From Aquatica leii (lineage: Eukaryota; Arthropoda; Insecta; Coleoptera; Lampyridae): a stretch of DNA of 64,000 bases. The stretch is taken from NCBI GenBank assembly GCA_035610365.1, contig CM069436.1, positions 5,012,937 to 5,076,936 on the forward strand, given 5' to 3'. Positions 1 through 11,720 of this stretch are shown here, piece by piece. A model generated the notes under the pieces. That model was not told where the DNA came from, ran no database searches, and saw only the letters and a program-made list of their open reading frames with translations. Position 1 is the first letter of the stretch. Each line of letters starts with the position of its first letter. A program made the position numbers and the translations under genes.

Positions 1-485
1 CTACAGAACCTGAAATTCTGGGTCCCTCTTTAAAAAGTGTTCCAACAGAATCGGATATACAACAGTTAGCCTGTAGTTCTGGTTTGTTCGTAACGCCTTC
101 TGACATTTCACCAGTTCCATTTAGCAAAGAAGCGAAGTTCTAATAGAGGCCGGAAAGCAACAAAACCAACAATTGTCTCTAGTTCTCCATACAAAAAAGA
201 ACTTGAGAAGGCAGCAAAGAAAAAAACACCAAATCAAGTGGTCAAATTAGCTTTGAATAAAACTATAAGGACAGTTGAAAAAATAGTAAAAAGTAAGAAA
301 GGAAAAAGAAAACAAAAATCAGAAGATATAGAAACAGATAGCGAATCTAACGCGAGCTTAAATAATTCAAATTCCTCAGAAAAACTAGCTCCGGAATTTA
401 ATTTGGATAGAATGCCAGAAGATCGAGAGACTGCAATGAAAAATTTTGCGAAGATATAAAGGGAGAGCAGCGGGTTCAATGCCTC

Positions 486-1920
486 TGTTACGTGCAAAAT
501 TTTTCTAACGTGATACCCTGTATATTGAATTAAAATTAGATTCGGGTTTTGACGCCCTCTGCTGATCTTTTCTTGTGACCGCCATTTTTACGACGAAATC
601 GTTAAGCTGTCAACTGTATAAAATGGCCTGTGTAGCTTAAAGAAAATTTCAAATGACATCCCCAATAATGGAAATCAAATTATAATTTCATTACGCTTGT
701 AAAATAATTGAGTCGTCACAGGGTAAGATAGTTACTTCCGTTTTATTAGAATTCTTTTGTAATTTCTCCTTAATTTGATAGCCGTTTCCCCACGCTTTGA
801 GCACATGTTCGTTTCAATAAAGAATAATGAAGATTAATTATTATTGAGAAATACCGTTACCGAACGCTTAAGATTTTAGGAAGGCATATTATCCCCGACG
901 AAAACGAAGTCTCGACAAGCATTACTGTGGGAGATGTTAATTCTTGTATACCAGTCGATTGTGTTATCACCCACCTGTTCGTAATTACAACCAACAGCAT
1001 TCGATACAACGGGTTCTTATATCACACTTAATGTATTACTATTAACAATTTTGTAGCTTCCTATTCTTCGTGAGTTATTATGTGACACGATTTGCTATTC
1101 AATATCTATTCCAGGCTGCTAGCGGGGAAAACGTTTTCTTCGCGCAAGTGGACACTGGATTTTGGGTAAGTTTATTTGATTAATTTTTATTCGCTGTCAT
1201 AAAAGTTACTCACAGAACTTTGGTTAATGTTAATGTCCGTAATTACGTTTACTGTTTACATACCAATAAGGTCATTTCAATTATCGTTTAGAGTGTATCG
1301 CATGCTGTGGACAGACAATATTTATTACGAAATTTGCTTCGCTATCTCGATGTAATTTAACCTATGCATTGTGTGTTGCCGATATGTCTGGCATTTCTGA
1401 ATTGAGAAATTAAACATACTCCTGTTAATCTTTTACGTTGCTAAATCAAAGTTTTCTACACCTGTTAATCATACTTGTGAGTCTTTCTAGTATTTATGAA
1501 TTGAAAAATTAAACATAATACTGTTAATCGGCTACGTTGCTAAATCGAAATTTTTTTATACCTGTTAATTATACTTGTTAATCTTTCTAGCATTTATGAA
1601 TTGAGAAATTAAATATCCTCCTGTTAATCTTCTATGTTAATACATTAAAGTTGTTATACTTGTTAATCTTTCTTTTATGGTAACATACCCTTCTCTTTTA
1701 ATTGTCGTTACCCGTTAACCAATTTTGACTACCCGAACACCAGAGTACAAGGATTACGAACCTAAAAATTAGTTACAAGTTTGGACCGTCTGTCGTGATC
1801 GAGGCAAAAGTGTTAATTAAGATTGATCTGGCGCCCTTAAGTATAATTTCCTTGAACCTCCCCTATCTCCGACTGTGTGAGTTGGCCGTGCAAGGTTCGT
1901 AAGACCTAAAGCTTGTAACA
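486..1920. mobile_element. Solo LTR (1435 bp) with 4-bp TSD CCTC
   Basis: The element runs from TGTTACGTGC to GCTTGTAACA, has TG...CA termini, and is flanked by CCTC at 482-485 and 1921-1924. It interrupts a transposase frame that becomes continuous when the LTR and one TSD copy are removed. A diverged copy of its first about 380 bp starts at 63623. It contains a GGCGCC motif near 1829, as do the LTRs at 7228 and 47054, which suggests related elements. No internal gag-pol follows, so it is a solo LTR. A 4-bp TSD and TGT...ACA ends fit Ty3/Gypsy-type elements (inference). Strand is not assigned. Confidence 0.85.
1390..1680. repeat. About 100-bp tandem repeat, three units, inside the solo LTR
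   Basis: Three imperfect units start at 1391, 1490 and 1590. Each begins GCATTTATGAATTGAGAAAT or close to it and includes CTGTTAATC and TATACTTGTTAATC. The period is 99-100 bp. The array lies wholly inside the LTR. Confidence 0.8.
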
Positions 1921-2350
1921 CCTCACATATGAATCATGGGTGCACGGTGAGTGCGCCGGCTATGACGCCGGAACATATGTATGCGATTATTGTAACAAAT
2001 GTACCTACCTAGTTTGCTTTAAAATAAATATTTGGTTACTTTTCTAGCAATTTTTAATTTACTTTTCTAATAAAAAACATGTGCTGGTGTTTTGGAATAT
2101 TCCAAATTGGTAGTATTTCAAATTAACAAGTTACGTAGACAAAGCTTTTTTACACTTTTTTTCATTCGTGTAGAAAATCTTTTAAAATGTTTTAAATAAC
2201 ATGAAACTTTCGTACAACATAGTACACATGTAGATCTGAAGTCATGTTACTAATTTTATCAAAATAATATTTAAATTTTTTGCATTTTTTTTTGAAACTA
2301 CTATTCCAAAATACCCTCACTTCTTCTATTAGTAGTTATTTGGCATAACA

Positions 2351-2601
2351 TGTGGTTTTAGCCTGACGGAGCGCCTCCACATAATTTAAAAATGCTGGCC
2401 TTGGACGGCCCAATCTTTTGATTTTGGTTGTGTTGTTTGGGGATACTTAAACAACCTGTTTATGTCAGGGCTCCTGACATTACAGACATCAAAAATTGTC
2501 AAATATCTACGTACATGTTATAAAAAGCACACAAACAATTACTAAAAAAAGGTCGATTATGTATTCAAAACAATGAGGGGCACATTGAACATGTCATATA
2601 A
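2351..2601 (+). pseudogene. Mariner-like transposase, C-terminal fragment
   Basis: Translated from 2351 the frame gives MWF-stop-PDGAPPH, the second catalytic-Asp block of arthropod mariner-like transposases (normally WFQQDGAPPH). It continues with the remains of the third block (about 2430-2455) and LKQPVYVRAPDITDIK. After a frameshift near 2545 it ends in RLCIQNNEGHIEHVI and a stop at 2599-2601, the usual C-terminus of this family. There are several in-frame stops. Only about the last third of the protein is present, so it is a dead fragment. Confidence 0.72.
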
Positions 2602-3915
2602 TTAATATTTTTGTCTGTGTTAAGTGATTAAATTATAATGTCGTGATGGATTTTGTTTTTATTTTGATGTTTTTATTAGCATTTATCACAGAAAAATGTT
2701 ATTAAAAAAACTATTGTGACTAGAATTGCCATGATAATAAGAAGTTGTTTGATGTCAAGGTATAAAAAGATTAGTTTGGTGTCATTGTAAGGAGAAGTCC
2801 CTTAAAAATACTCCTTTGTTTTTTTGTAATTTGTTTTTCTTTTTTGAATATATGCAGTATTATTAAGAATTAAATGAATTTAATAAACTTTTTTTCTACT
2901 TTTATAATAAAATAGATATCTGCTTAGACACGGGAAATCAATCACATCGTATATTACAAACACAAAATTCGTAATTGTATATACAAAATAAAAAAAACAA
3001 TTTTGCATCTCTAATAGAGAAGAAGAGTTTTGCTTCAGCTGATAAGAAAGTTCCTATGAAAACAAAATAATCAATCTTAATATTTCGATATTAGGTTTAA
3101 AGAATTATTGTTTATTAATATTATTTATAATTCGTTGCTAAATTACGTTGCAATTAAGTTTTGCCCCTGAAAACAGAGACCAAAAGTGAACATTATATTA
3201 TAAAAAGTTTATTAATTGTATTCTTGTTAATTTATAAATTTGTTTAATTTAGTAAAAAATTAACTAGGAAACGAACAAGATTAATACATTTTTTGTGATT
3301 GTGTGTGGTATGTGTTAATTATACCGAGTGTAAACTCAAAACTGACAATATAAAAGGTTAATGATCACAGTAATCTTACTTTATTGTAGAATAAAAAGTA
3401 AGCAATTTACGGACTTTAGTTATATTTGGGCATTTCACCGGTGCCATTATTCTAAGGATAGAACAAAATAAATTAAACAAAGCAAATAAAACAAAACAGA
3501 GATAATATATGTAAAACTTAACTTTTAAAATGCAGCAATAATAAAATAAGAAACACAATTTTTTTCTCAAGTTCTTTTGTTGTTGTTAATGAAGGGATAT
3601 AAAATTTTAATATCATCATTAACAAATTAAGACTTGTTATTACAAAATGTGTTAAAATACAAATACGACGCTGACAGAATGAAAATAGTCAAAAAATTAA
3701 AGAAGCATTGATCTAAAATTGTTTTGTTTTGACCTACAAAACAAACATTTCTTTACTAAAGTAGCTATAGTAGGTACATTAGTACAGTACAATTTTATGA
3801 TACAGCTTTATACAACTAAACCAAGTTAAGTCTTAGCAATCATAAAAAAATTACTTAAAATAAAACAGAGTCAAACATAATATTAATTTACTGTTTATTA
3901 ATTTTTAAAACCTTA
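2602..3915. other. AT-rich intergenic stretch, nothing recognised
   Basis: Very AT-rich with homopolymer runs. The few open frames are short and show no family motif. I see no gene or repeat boundary here. Confidence 0.5.
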
Positions 3916-3918
3916 CAG

Positions 3919-3925
3919 TATAAAA
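3919..3925 (+). promoter_or_regulatory. TATA-like box of the lipase gene
   Basis: TATAAAA lies 75 bp upstream of the lipase ATG at 3994, a plausible spacing for a short insect 5'UTR. In DNA this AT-rich the motif is weak evidence; position relative to the gene is the main support. Confidence 0.35.
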
Positions 3926-3993
3926 CATTTAACAAAAATGTATTTTCGCACAATATTCTTCAAAGTAATGTACTGGTACAAACAATTAGGAAC

Positions 3994-5074
3994 ATGAACT
4001 ACAAACAAGTTTTTATTATCATACTTCTATCTATTGGTGAGTTTCGCATTTGTTTATACAAATTTTCTAAATTAGTTCTTCAGCTAAAATTTCTGGTTGC
4101 CAAAGTCAAATAAAATGTTTGTCGGAAGATAAACGGTATGGTTCGGAGATAAAAATTGTTATGAAGAATTGTTATAAAGATAATGGAGCACGTATTAATT
4201 ATTTTCTTTACACGCCTACTAATGTCTTAAAACTCAATTCGACAAGCATAGTGGATAACAAAAAACCAATAAAAATAATATTACCAGGTTTAGGTGCAAA
4301 TGGCAACACTGATGTTATAAAAATGATCAAAGACGCTTATCTCTATGTACATAGTTCTGCATATCTAATAATTATACCTGATTATGTTTTTTATGTTCCC
4401 ATGAAAAAGTATGCCCATTCGTATTGTAATGTTCCTTCTATCGGTAATGGTATAAGCAGATTTATTTATAACCTAATAGTAGGAAGTAACGTAAATCCTG
4501 CTAATATACATATGATTGGTAGCTCGTTAGGTGCACATATTGCTGGCGTTTCTGGCAGTGTTCTTCGACAATATTATAACACGACGGTGGGTAGAATAAC
4601 AGGCATCGATCCAGTTTCTGGAGGTTTTATGTGTCCTTCCGATACAGATTGCAGATTAGATCCATCAGATGCTGCATTTGTAGATGTTATATATACCAAT
4701 ATGGGTCTAATGGGCACGCCTGTGAGAAGTGGGCATGTAGATTTTCTGGTTAACGATGGGACAATACAGCACGGTTGCAATAGATTACAAGAAAGTAAGT
4801 GTAAAATTTCTTATAATTTGAGAAAATATCTATTTTCTTAGGTCCATGTAGTCACTTACGAAGCAACTATGTTTTTAACGAAAGTATTGTACTAAACAGT
4901 TTTTTTGCAAAAAGCTGTACCATATTTAATAAAAAAAGCGATCCGGAATGCATAGACGTCGATAGTGTACATATTGGAGAGTATTGCCGACAAAAACCAA
5001 AATATAGCAGTTATGTCGTCTATACCAATAGTGAGTCTCCGTATGGATTAGGCCCTAACGGTCCTATATTGTAA
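3994..5074 (+). CDS. Secreted neutral lipase / phospholipase A1-like (pancreatic lipase family)
   Basis: Three exons: 3994-4036, 4084-4794 and 4842-5074. The introns (4037-4083 and 4795-4841, 47 bp each) have GT...AG ends and keep the frame, giving 328 residues. Residues 1-14 (MNYKQVFIIILLSI) form a signal peptide. The catalytic triad of the family is visible: Ser162 in GSSLGAHIAG, Asp190 in GIDPVSGGF and His256 in PCSHLRS. HVDFLVNDGTIQHGC is also typical. The lid loop between Cys198 and Cys204 is very short, and the pancreatic-lipase C-terminal PLAT domain is absent, both as in insect phospholipase A1-type enzymes. Oddly, the oxyanion strand reads ILPGLGANGN where the family normally has an HGW-like motif. 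The likely role is extracellular hydrolysis of phospholipid or acylglycerol esters. No frameshift or stop was seen, so it is probably functional. Substrate cannot be told. Confidence 0.9.
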
Positions 5075-5143
5075 ATACATTAAAGCGCTGACAATTTAAA
5101 CTTAAAACAAAAAACTACCTATCATAACTACATTAATATTATA

Positions 5144-5149
5144 AATAAA
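5144..5149 (+). terminator. Polyadenylation signal of the lipase gene
   Basis: AATAAA lies 70 bp after the stop codon at 5072-5074, the expected distance for a short 3'UTR. It sits in an A-rich tract, so the exact site is uncertain. Confidence 0.5.
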
Positions 5150-5488
5150 AAGAAAAAATTCAAAAAATTCTGAAAAAACTTCATCAAATACTCTCAGAAT
5201 GTTTCCACGTCAGAAAAGAAAAGAGAGTTCAATGTTACTAATAAAAATTGTTGATTTAGCTTTATTTATTTATCTGTTGTGAGAAATACAGAACAATTAA
5301 GCCTTATGGTTCTGTACAAAACATATAAATAGAAACAAATAAATTCAACACAAAATAAAGTTGTTTTTTATAATATTTTAGAAAAACAGCAAATTGGTTG
5401 TTAAATGCATTTATTAAAAAAAAAGAAAACAAAAAATTATTTTTTTAAACAACCCTACTAAATGTGAAGCTCTAATATTTAAAAAAAA
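5150..5488. other. AT-rich intergenic stretch, nothing recognised
   Basis: Contains A/T runs and further AATAAA-like motifs. No open frame of note before the Tigger end at 5491. Confidence 0.4.
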
Positions 5489-5490
5489 TA

Positions 5491-6447
5491 CAGTAGAGTC
5501 TCGTTTAACATACTTTTGCTTATCCAACTTCCCGTCTTATCTTATGACCATATGACGTCATTAAAACTGAAACCATAACGAGAGATCAAATATTTAATTG
5601 TGTTGAGTCGGACCTCAACTACAAAGTGTTGCAAAGAGTCTTGCAGTCAGAAACAAACCAGCAGTCCCTGGTTTTTTGCGTATTAAAGAAAGACTGACAA
5701 TTTTAGCATAACGCAGCTCTATAACAATCTACAAAATATAAATTACGATAATTGACTAACTTTTAAAATAATTAAAAAAAAGTTCTTCCTGTACAATAAA
5801 ACAAGTGCGTAGATAAACAGTAATTTCAAACGTTAGTTGTTTAAAGAATTTGTTTCTTTCACGGTAAAATGTTTGAAAGAAAATAATCTCTTCAGAAAAG
5901 TAGTTTTGCAGCTAGACAACGCCCCAACGCGACGCTCCCTGATACAAAAAAAGTTTGAAGGCAGAGATATTAAGGCAATGCTTCTGTCACCAAATGTAAC
6001 CGCCATATGCTAACCGATAGATCATGACGTTTTGAAAATGCTAAAAAAACAATGATAAAAAATTAAAGAAGAAAAATGTATGATTGAAAAACTAAAACGC
6101 ATTGATGTAAAAAGGCGTGTACTACAGTTTCAACAATTTTAAAATCATAGAAAAAAAGAGATATGACAAATTATAGAAACTAAAAACACAACGTAACTCT
6201 AGATGTAAGGATGGATCTTTGCAAGAAGTCGAAACTTTGATAAATTAAAACGACCAGTATAAAGTAAGTCACATTTTTTTAACAACGTCTCGCACAACAT
6301 TAAAGTTAAGGTTTAAAAACCGTTAAGAAATACGTTGAGCAACAAAAAGCTATAGAAACCAAAATATTATACTGCAAAGATGGCGAGACTTGGCATTCAT
6401 CAAGAAAACAAAGTAGAATCACAATTATTTTAAATTAACATTTTTAA
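5491..6447 (+). mobile_element. Tigger/pogo relic with decayed transposase
   Basis: Starts with CAGTAGAGTCTCG after a TA (5489-5490), the usual Tigger terminal repeat and TA target. Within it, about 5605-5705 translates as SLAVRNKPAVPGF-LRIKERLTILA, and about 5905-6055 as VVLQLDNAPT, KKFEGRDIKAMLLSPNVTAI and DHDVLKMLKKQ. These match the Tigger/jerky DDE_1 core: the second catalytic Asp in LDNAP and the block before the third Asp. Stops and frameshifts abound and much of the middle is deleted. The 3' part (6086-6447) recurs at 11852-12191 across the Penelope pair. No 3' terminal repeat was found. Confidence 0.68.
6086..6447 (+). repeat. Left copy of a direct duplication flanking the PLE pair
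   Basis: From AACTAAAACGCATTGATGTA to AATTAACATTTTTAA this segment matches 11852-12191 in the same orientation, with scattered substitutions and small indels. The left copy ends exactly where the PLE terminal sequence GACTAACATTAG begins. It is either a very long target duplication or a segmental copy made when the PLE inserted. Confidence 0.8.
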
Positions 6448-6504
6448 GACTAACATTAGAATGTCTTCCGGGTTTGGACCGTGTCATTGTTGTTGTAACC
6501 GAAG

Positions 6505-6545
6505 TTGCCAACGTTTCGCCCACTTTCGTAAGAGGCTTCATCAGG
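6505..6545 (-). ncRNA. Hammerhead-ribozyme-like core in PLE A, left arm
   Basis: On the minus strand CTGATGA (6538-6544) is followed by a hairpin-forming stretch, GCCTCTT with AAGTGGGC (one bulge), and then GAAAC (6513-6517). These are the invariant core parts of a hammerhead ribozyme. PLEs are known to carry such motifs. Stem III and a cleavage triplet are not obvious, so activity is unproven. Confidence 0.5.
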
Positions 6546-6768
6546 GCATGAGATAAATCGCAAAGCTCAAACAAGCAACCGAAATCTAACTAAGAACTTC
6601 TTAAAAAGTAGGTTATCCACTTGTGAAACAAGCCATAATCTAAACTCTGAAAAGGTAAGAAAGAAAACGATAACTTGGAAAAGCAAACGAAAATCTAACA
6701 AAGAATCACTGCCGAGTTAGGTAATCAACTTGTAAACGAAGCCATATTCTAAACTCCGTAGAAGTGAG

Positions 6769-9765
6769 TTAAGAAGAAATAGTCTCCGTATATAAAGGAA
6801 AAGAATCGTCACGGATGGTTAAGCTCGACTCTGATTGGGTTACGGTTGATAAAAGGCGTGTTTTCGATAAATGACTAATAACAGAGAACCAAAGAGGGGA
6901 TACCTCGAAACCATGATCGCGATTGAAGTTATTGGAGTGTTTGATGATTTCTATGCTTTCTCGAAATTTCCTATTGAAAAAGAATGGAGATTTGGCAATC
7001 AACGAAACATTATCAAAATCTATCTTGTGACCTGTAGTAAAATGATGTTTTCCTTATACAACGATCATGTTCTGAAATGCGAGTAATGACGGAACGACCA
7101 GTTTCACCAATGTAGGCTAAACCACAACAACAAGGAATTTGGTATACACCTTGATATGCAAGTGTAAGAAATTTGTCTTTGGGAGAAGAAAGAATCTGAG
7201 ACATTTTGCCTGTCGAGTTGAATATGGTGTAATGTTAAAAAAAGACATTTTTAGTTCAATTCGCGAGTATGAAAATTTCTCGTCGAGTACGAAATTTGTC
7301 AGGAGGATTTCCCTACTCTTTCGCGAGACTGTCAAATTTTAGACAGCATTTTTACCTCACTTCCTACAAGACCATCTACGAGTTTTGTACTTACGTCCGG
7401 GTTAACCTTCACCGTTAGATTGTTTCACGCTACTACCCTAATATGCAATTGCATTTGGAAGGTTGAATCGGGGTGAGTGGTATACATTTTTCTTTATTGA
7501 GGGTTTAAATTGACTCTGCTAATTGTCTGTAGCGGATATTGGTACCCACCAAATGTTCATCGTTATCACCGAAGGTAACTAGCAGGTGGCCTCGTTGGAA
7601 AATTTCCATAACGTCACATTATTGATAACGTCATTATCGTATCCACCGTTAAGGGTTGGAAACAGGCAGGACAGTCCCTCTTTGGAAGAATAATTACGAC
7701 AAACATTGGGGAAAATTTATGCTGTTAAGTCAAAAGGAAACGCTGCACATTTGCTTTCTTAATGATTGGATGCTAAGGAAACCTTTTATTTGTATAAACA
7801 TTAGATGCTCGGTTAAATTGGGTTTAATATTACTTTTTAGGTACATCAAGTATGTCCGACTAAGGTAAAACCTAACTGTGAGTATTACTACTTTAATTTC
7901 TTTCTTTGATTTGTACTTCGGTGGTCATGTCGTTTATGACGGTAGGTGCATGTTAAGTTAACACAATTAATTATATTTTTGTGCTTCACCAAATGATAAG
8001 CAGTGCGCGTTGAGTCTCGAAGGCTTAAATTGTTTTGTTTGTTTACAAATTAAAGATTTCTAAATATAAATTCAGACGTTATGTTTATGTAAATGTTTAG
8101 ACCGACAAGGTCAGTTTGTTGTACGGTGTGTTGCTCGCTATTCGGCGCAACTTATAATTCATTCGACCTACGTGTAAATATTGTTGAGAACTTAGATTTA
8201 TATACTTTCTTGGTCTTCTGTGATATAATAAACATATATATTCGGTGTTGTTACTTCTGTGGTGTTATTTATTCTTTCCCTGCTACGAGTAGAGTTAGAC
8301 GGTAACTTCCGAATTTAATTTTTCATCGTCTTGGCGCCTTTTTTTAGATTCACGTTATAATCACACATAACAAAGCTTGCGATCCCTCTCCGAAGAAGCT
8401 GTGCTAGCGGTTGCTTTGTTTTGTTACAAGAAGACCAACTTAACAATTTATTCTTGGCGGATCAACTCAAGAAACCTGAGTTTCTTGTAACAATGGGTTT
8501 AATACCATTCTTACGAAGGAGTTTCCCTATTTGATCTATAACCTTGTGAATGTAGGGTAAAAAGGCCAATTTCGGATTGGATTCGGTAGTAGAAATGTCC
8601 TTAGGTAATCGAGTACGTGGATGTAAACGACGATTAATAACTCTATGAATATCTCGCTTTACATAACAATTGTTCACTAAGGTTCTAGTAAGATGACGGA
8701 GTTCCGATTCTAGATTCTCAGGTTGCCAAATAGAAAAGGCACGATGGACCAAAGATTCAATAACAGAACGTTTCTGTGCAGAATGATGATGAGACGAAGC
8801 ATGAAGGTATCTGTCCGTATGGGTGGGTTTACGATAAACAGAATCGCCCAGAAGTCCGTCGTGCGTACGAGTCACAAGAACGTCAATAAATGGAAGAGAA
8901 CCATTACTTTCGATTTCCATAGTAAATTTGATATCTAAGTGTTGATTGTTAAGATGATCAAGAAACTTAGACAATTCAAGATGACCATGAGACCAAACAA
9001 TAAACGTGTCGTCAACATACCTAAACCACACTTTAGGTTTTAATATTGATGATTCCAAAGCAACCGTTTCAAAGGATTCCATAAAAATGTTAGCTACAAC
9101 AGGTGATAGAGGAGAACCCATAGCAGCACCAGAAATTTGTTCGTAAAACTTGTTATCAAATTGGAAGTAAGTAGAGGATACACACTTTTCAATAAGATAA
9201 ACCAAACTCAAGTCCTTGCCATGTTGAGACAAAATCTGTTTGATGATAATAAGCGAATCCTTAATAGGAACTTTAGTAAAAAGTGAAGTAACATCAAAGC
9301 TCACGAGAAGATCTTGGGGTTCAAGTTTTATAGTTTCTAGATGTTGAATAAAATGCTGAGAGTTGAGGATGTGAGAAGAGGTTTTACTTGTAAACTCGCA
9401 AAGAATGTTGGACAAGAACTTGGCTAGTTTGTAGGTAGAAGATTGGATAGGTCAAAAAGGAATACCTTGTTTGTGAATTTTGGGAAGTTCGTATAGACGA
9501 GGTGGTTTAGAATCTGATGGGGTAAGTTGACGTTTAGTTTCAAGAGGTAGATTGGAAGATTTGATGATTTGGCTGACCTCACGTTCAATCATCGAAATGG
9601 GGTTGTGGGTTAGAAAAGCGTAAGTTTCCTCAGACAAAATAGAATTGATTTTCGTAACATAATCAATTTGGTTCCAAACTACAGTAGCGTTGCCTTTGTC
9701 GGCTGGGAGAACAATAATGTCAGGGTTCTTACAAAGACTTTTTAGAGCTGACTCTTCCGACTTAG
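6769..9765 (-). pseudogene. PLE A reverse transcriptase + GIY-YIG endonuclease, left copy, interrupted
   Basis: Reading from 9765 downward: LPADKGNATVVW, RLYELPKIHKQGIPF then a stop (about 9452), motif A LLVSFDVTSLFTKVPI, motif B GAAMGSPLSPVVANIFM, motif C FRYVDDTF (catalytic DD), then the thumb to NGIKPI at about 8500. A solo LTR at 7228-8492 splits the frame here. It resumes with STGKMSQIL and the GIY-YIG domain GVYQIPCCCGLAYIGETGR (about 7150-7095), followed by a frameshift and a small deletion (the region equivalent to SAVAEH is missing), then FNRDHGFE and a stop near 6769. Without the LTR this copy would still have a nonsense codon and a frameshift. It keeps about 20 residues before motif C that the right copy has lost. 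Confidence 0.85.
7228..8492. mobile_element. Solo LTR (1265 bp) with 4-bp TSD ATGG inside PLE A
   Basis: Comparison with the uninterrupted right PLE arm defines both ends: TGTAATGTTAAA... to ...TTTCTTGTAACA, flanked by ATGG at 7224-7227 and 8493-8496. A related LTR lies at 47054-47957; the best shared part is 8210-8430 against 47700-47935, including TTGGCGC near 8327. No internal coding region is present. It is related in layout to the LTR at 486. The short open frames inside it have no family match. Confidence 0.88.
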
Positions 9766-9785
9766 GAAATTCCTAAACCCAACAT

Positions 9786-11501
9786 TTCGAAGTCGGAAGA
9801 GTCAGCTCTAAAAAGTCTTCGTAAGAACCCTGATATTATTCTTTCAGCCGACAAAAGCAACGCCACTGTAGTTTGGAACCAAATTGATTATGTTACGAAA
9901 ATCAATTCTATTTTGTCTGAGGAAACTTACGCTCTTCTAACCCACAACCCCACTTCGAGGATTGAACGTGAGGTCAGCCAAATCATCAAATCTTCCAATT
10001 TACCTCCTGAAACTAAAAGTCGACTTTTCCTATCAGATTCTAAACCACCTCGTCTATACGGACTTCCTAAAATTCACAAACAAGGTATTCCTTTTCGACC
10101 TATCGTCAGTACTATTCAATCTCCTACCTACAAGTTAACCAAGTTCTTGTCCAACATTATTTGCGAGTTTACAGGTAAAACCTCTTCTCACATCCTCAAC
10201 TCTCAGCATTTTATTCAACGTCTAGAAACTATAAAACTTGAACCCCAAGATCTTCTCGTGGACTTTGATGTTACTTCACTTTTTACTAAAGTTCCTATTA
10301 ATGATTCGCTTAATATCATCAAACAGATTCTGTCTCAACATGACAAGGACTTGAGTTTGGTTCTTCTCATTGAAAAGTGTTTATCCTCTACTTACTTCCA
10401 ATTTGATAACAAGTTTTACAAACAAGTTTCTGGTGCTGCTATGGGTTCTCCTCTATCACCTGTTGTAGCTAACCTAAGGTGTGGTTTAGGTATGTTGACG
10501 ACACGTTTATTGTTTGGTTTCATGGTCATATTGAATTGAACCTGTTTCTTGATCATCTTAACAATCAACACTTAGATATCAAATTTACTATGGAAATTGA
10601 AAGTAATGTTTCTCTTCCATTTCTTGACGTTCTTGTGACTCGTAAGCCCGACGGACTTCTGGGCCATTCTGTTTATCGCAAACTCATCCATACGGACAGA
10701 TACCTTCATGCTTCGTCTCATCATCATCCTGCACAGAAACGTTCTGTTATTGAATCTTTGGTCCATCGTGGCCTTTCTATTTGCCAACCTAAGAATCTAG
10801 ACTCAGAACTCCGTCATCTTACTAGATCCTTAGTGAACAATGGTTATGTAAAACGAGATATTCATAGAGTTATTAATCGTCGTTTACATCGACGTACTCG
10901 ATTACCTAAGGACATTTCTACTCCCGAATCCAACCCGAAATTGGCCTTTTTACCCTACATTCACAAGGTTACAGATCAAATAGGAAAACTCCTTCGTAAG
11001 AATGGTATTAAACCCATATTCAACTCGACAGGCAAAATCTCTCAGATTGTTCCTTTTCCCAAAGACAAATTTCCTACACTTACATCTCGAGGTGTATACC
11101 AAATTCCTTGTTCTTGTGGTTTAGTCTACATTGGTGAAACCGGTCGTTCCGTCATTACTCGCATTTCAGAACATGATCTTTGTATAAGGAAAAGGTATAT
11201 TTCAAAATCTGCGGTTGCTGAACATCATTTTACTACAGGTCACAAGATAGATTTTGATAATGTTTCGTTGATTGCCAAATCTCCATTCTTTTTCAACAAA
11301 AAATTCCGACAAAGCATAGAAATCATCAAACACTTCAATAACTTCAATCGCGATTATGGTTTCGAACTATCCCCTCTTTGGTTCCCGGTTATTAGTCATT
11401 TATCGAAAACACGCCCCTTATCAACCGTAACCCAATCAGAGTTGAGCTTAACCATACGTGATGACCCTTTTTCTTTATATACGGAGACTATTTCTTCTTA
11501 A
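9786..11501 (+). pseudogene. PLE A reverse transcriptase + GIY-YIG endonuclease, right copy
   Basis: The frame is open from about 9786 (SEESALKSLRKNPDIILSAD) through RLYGLPKIHKQGIPFRPIVS, motif A LLVDFDVTSLFTKVPI and motif B GAAMGSPLSPVVAN. About 52 bp present in the left copy are missing at about 10470-10480, which shifts the frame. The second frame (10479-11501) carries FRYVDDTFIVW, the thumb region, and then a full GIY-YIG endonuclease domain, GVYQIPCSCGLVYIGETGR ... RISEH, with SAVAEHHFTTGH and FNRDYGFE. It ends at a stop at 11499-11501. The N-terminal part of the polyprotein is absent. Catalytic residues of both domains are intact, but the frameshift separates motif B from motif C. Confidence 0.88.
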
Positions 11502-11720
11502 GTCACTTCTACAGAGTTTAGAATCCGGCTTCACAAGTTGATTACCTAACTCGGTAGTGGTTCTTTGTTAGATTTTCGTTTGCTTTTTTAAGTTATCGTT
11601 TTCTTTCTTACCTTTTCAGACTTTAGATTATGGCTTGTTTCACAAGTGGATAACCTAACTTTAGAGAAGTTCTTAGTTAGATTTCGGTTGCTTGTTTGAG
11701 TTTTGCGACTTATCTCACGC

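Larger units (their letters stand above)
3..2047 (+). pseudogene. pogo-type transposase, C-terminal end with PHD-like finger (interrupted)
   Basis: The reading frame enters the window already inside the transposase and covers the basic, low-complexity tail seen after the DDE domain in insect pogo/jerky-like transposases (RGRKATKPTIVSSSPYKKEL around 145-205). It is broken by a stop and frameshift at about 138-142 and again at 457-462. The frame then continues as EQRVQCL (465-485), is split by a solo LTR at 486-1920, and resumes at 1922 as TYESWVHGECAGYDAGTYVC and DYC. Removing the LTR and one TSD copy rejoins the frame exactly. The spacing W-V-H-x2-C ... C-x2-C is that of the C-terminal PHD-like finger found on many insect transposases; the second cysteine of the finger is a tyrosine here. 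The stop is at 2045-2047. Family assignment rests on the tail only, because the HTH and DDE parts lie outside the window. Confidence 0.72.

Noticed and set aside
1115-1165. Microexon-like segment with a TTCCAG acceptor and GTAAGT donor (17 codons).
   Set aside because: It lies wholly inside the solo LTR at 486-1920, so a host exon is unlikely; it may be a leader splice site of the retroelement or chance.
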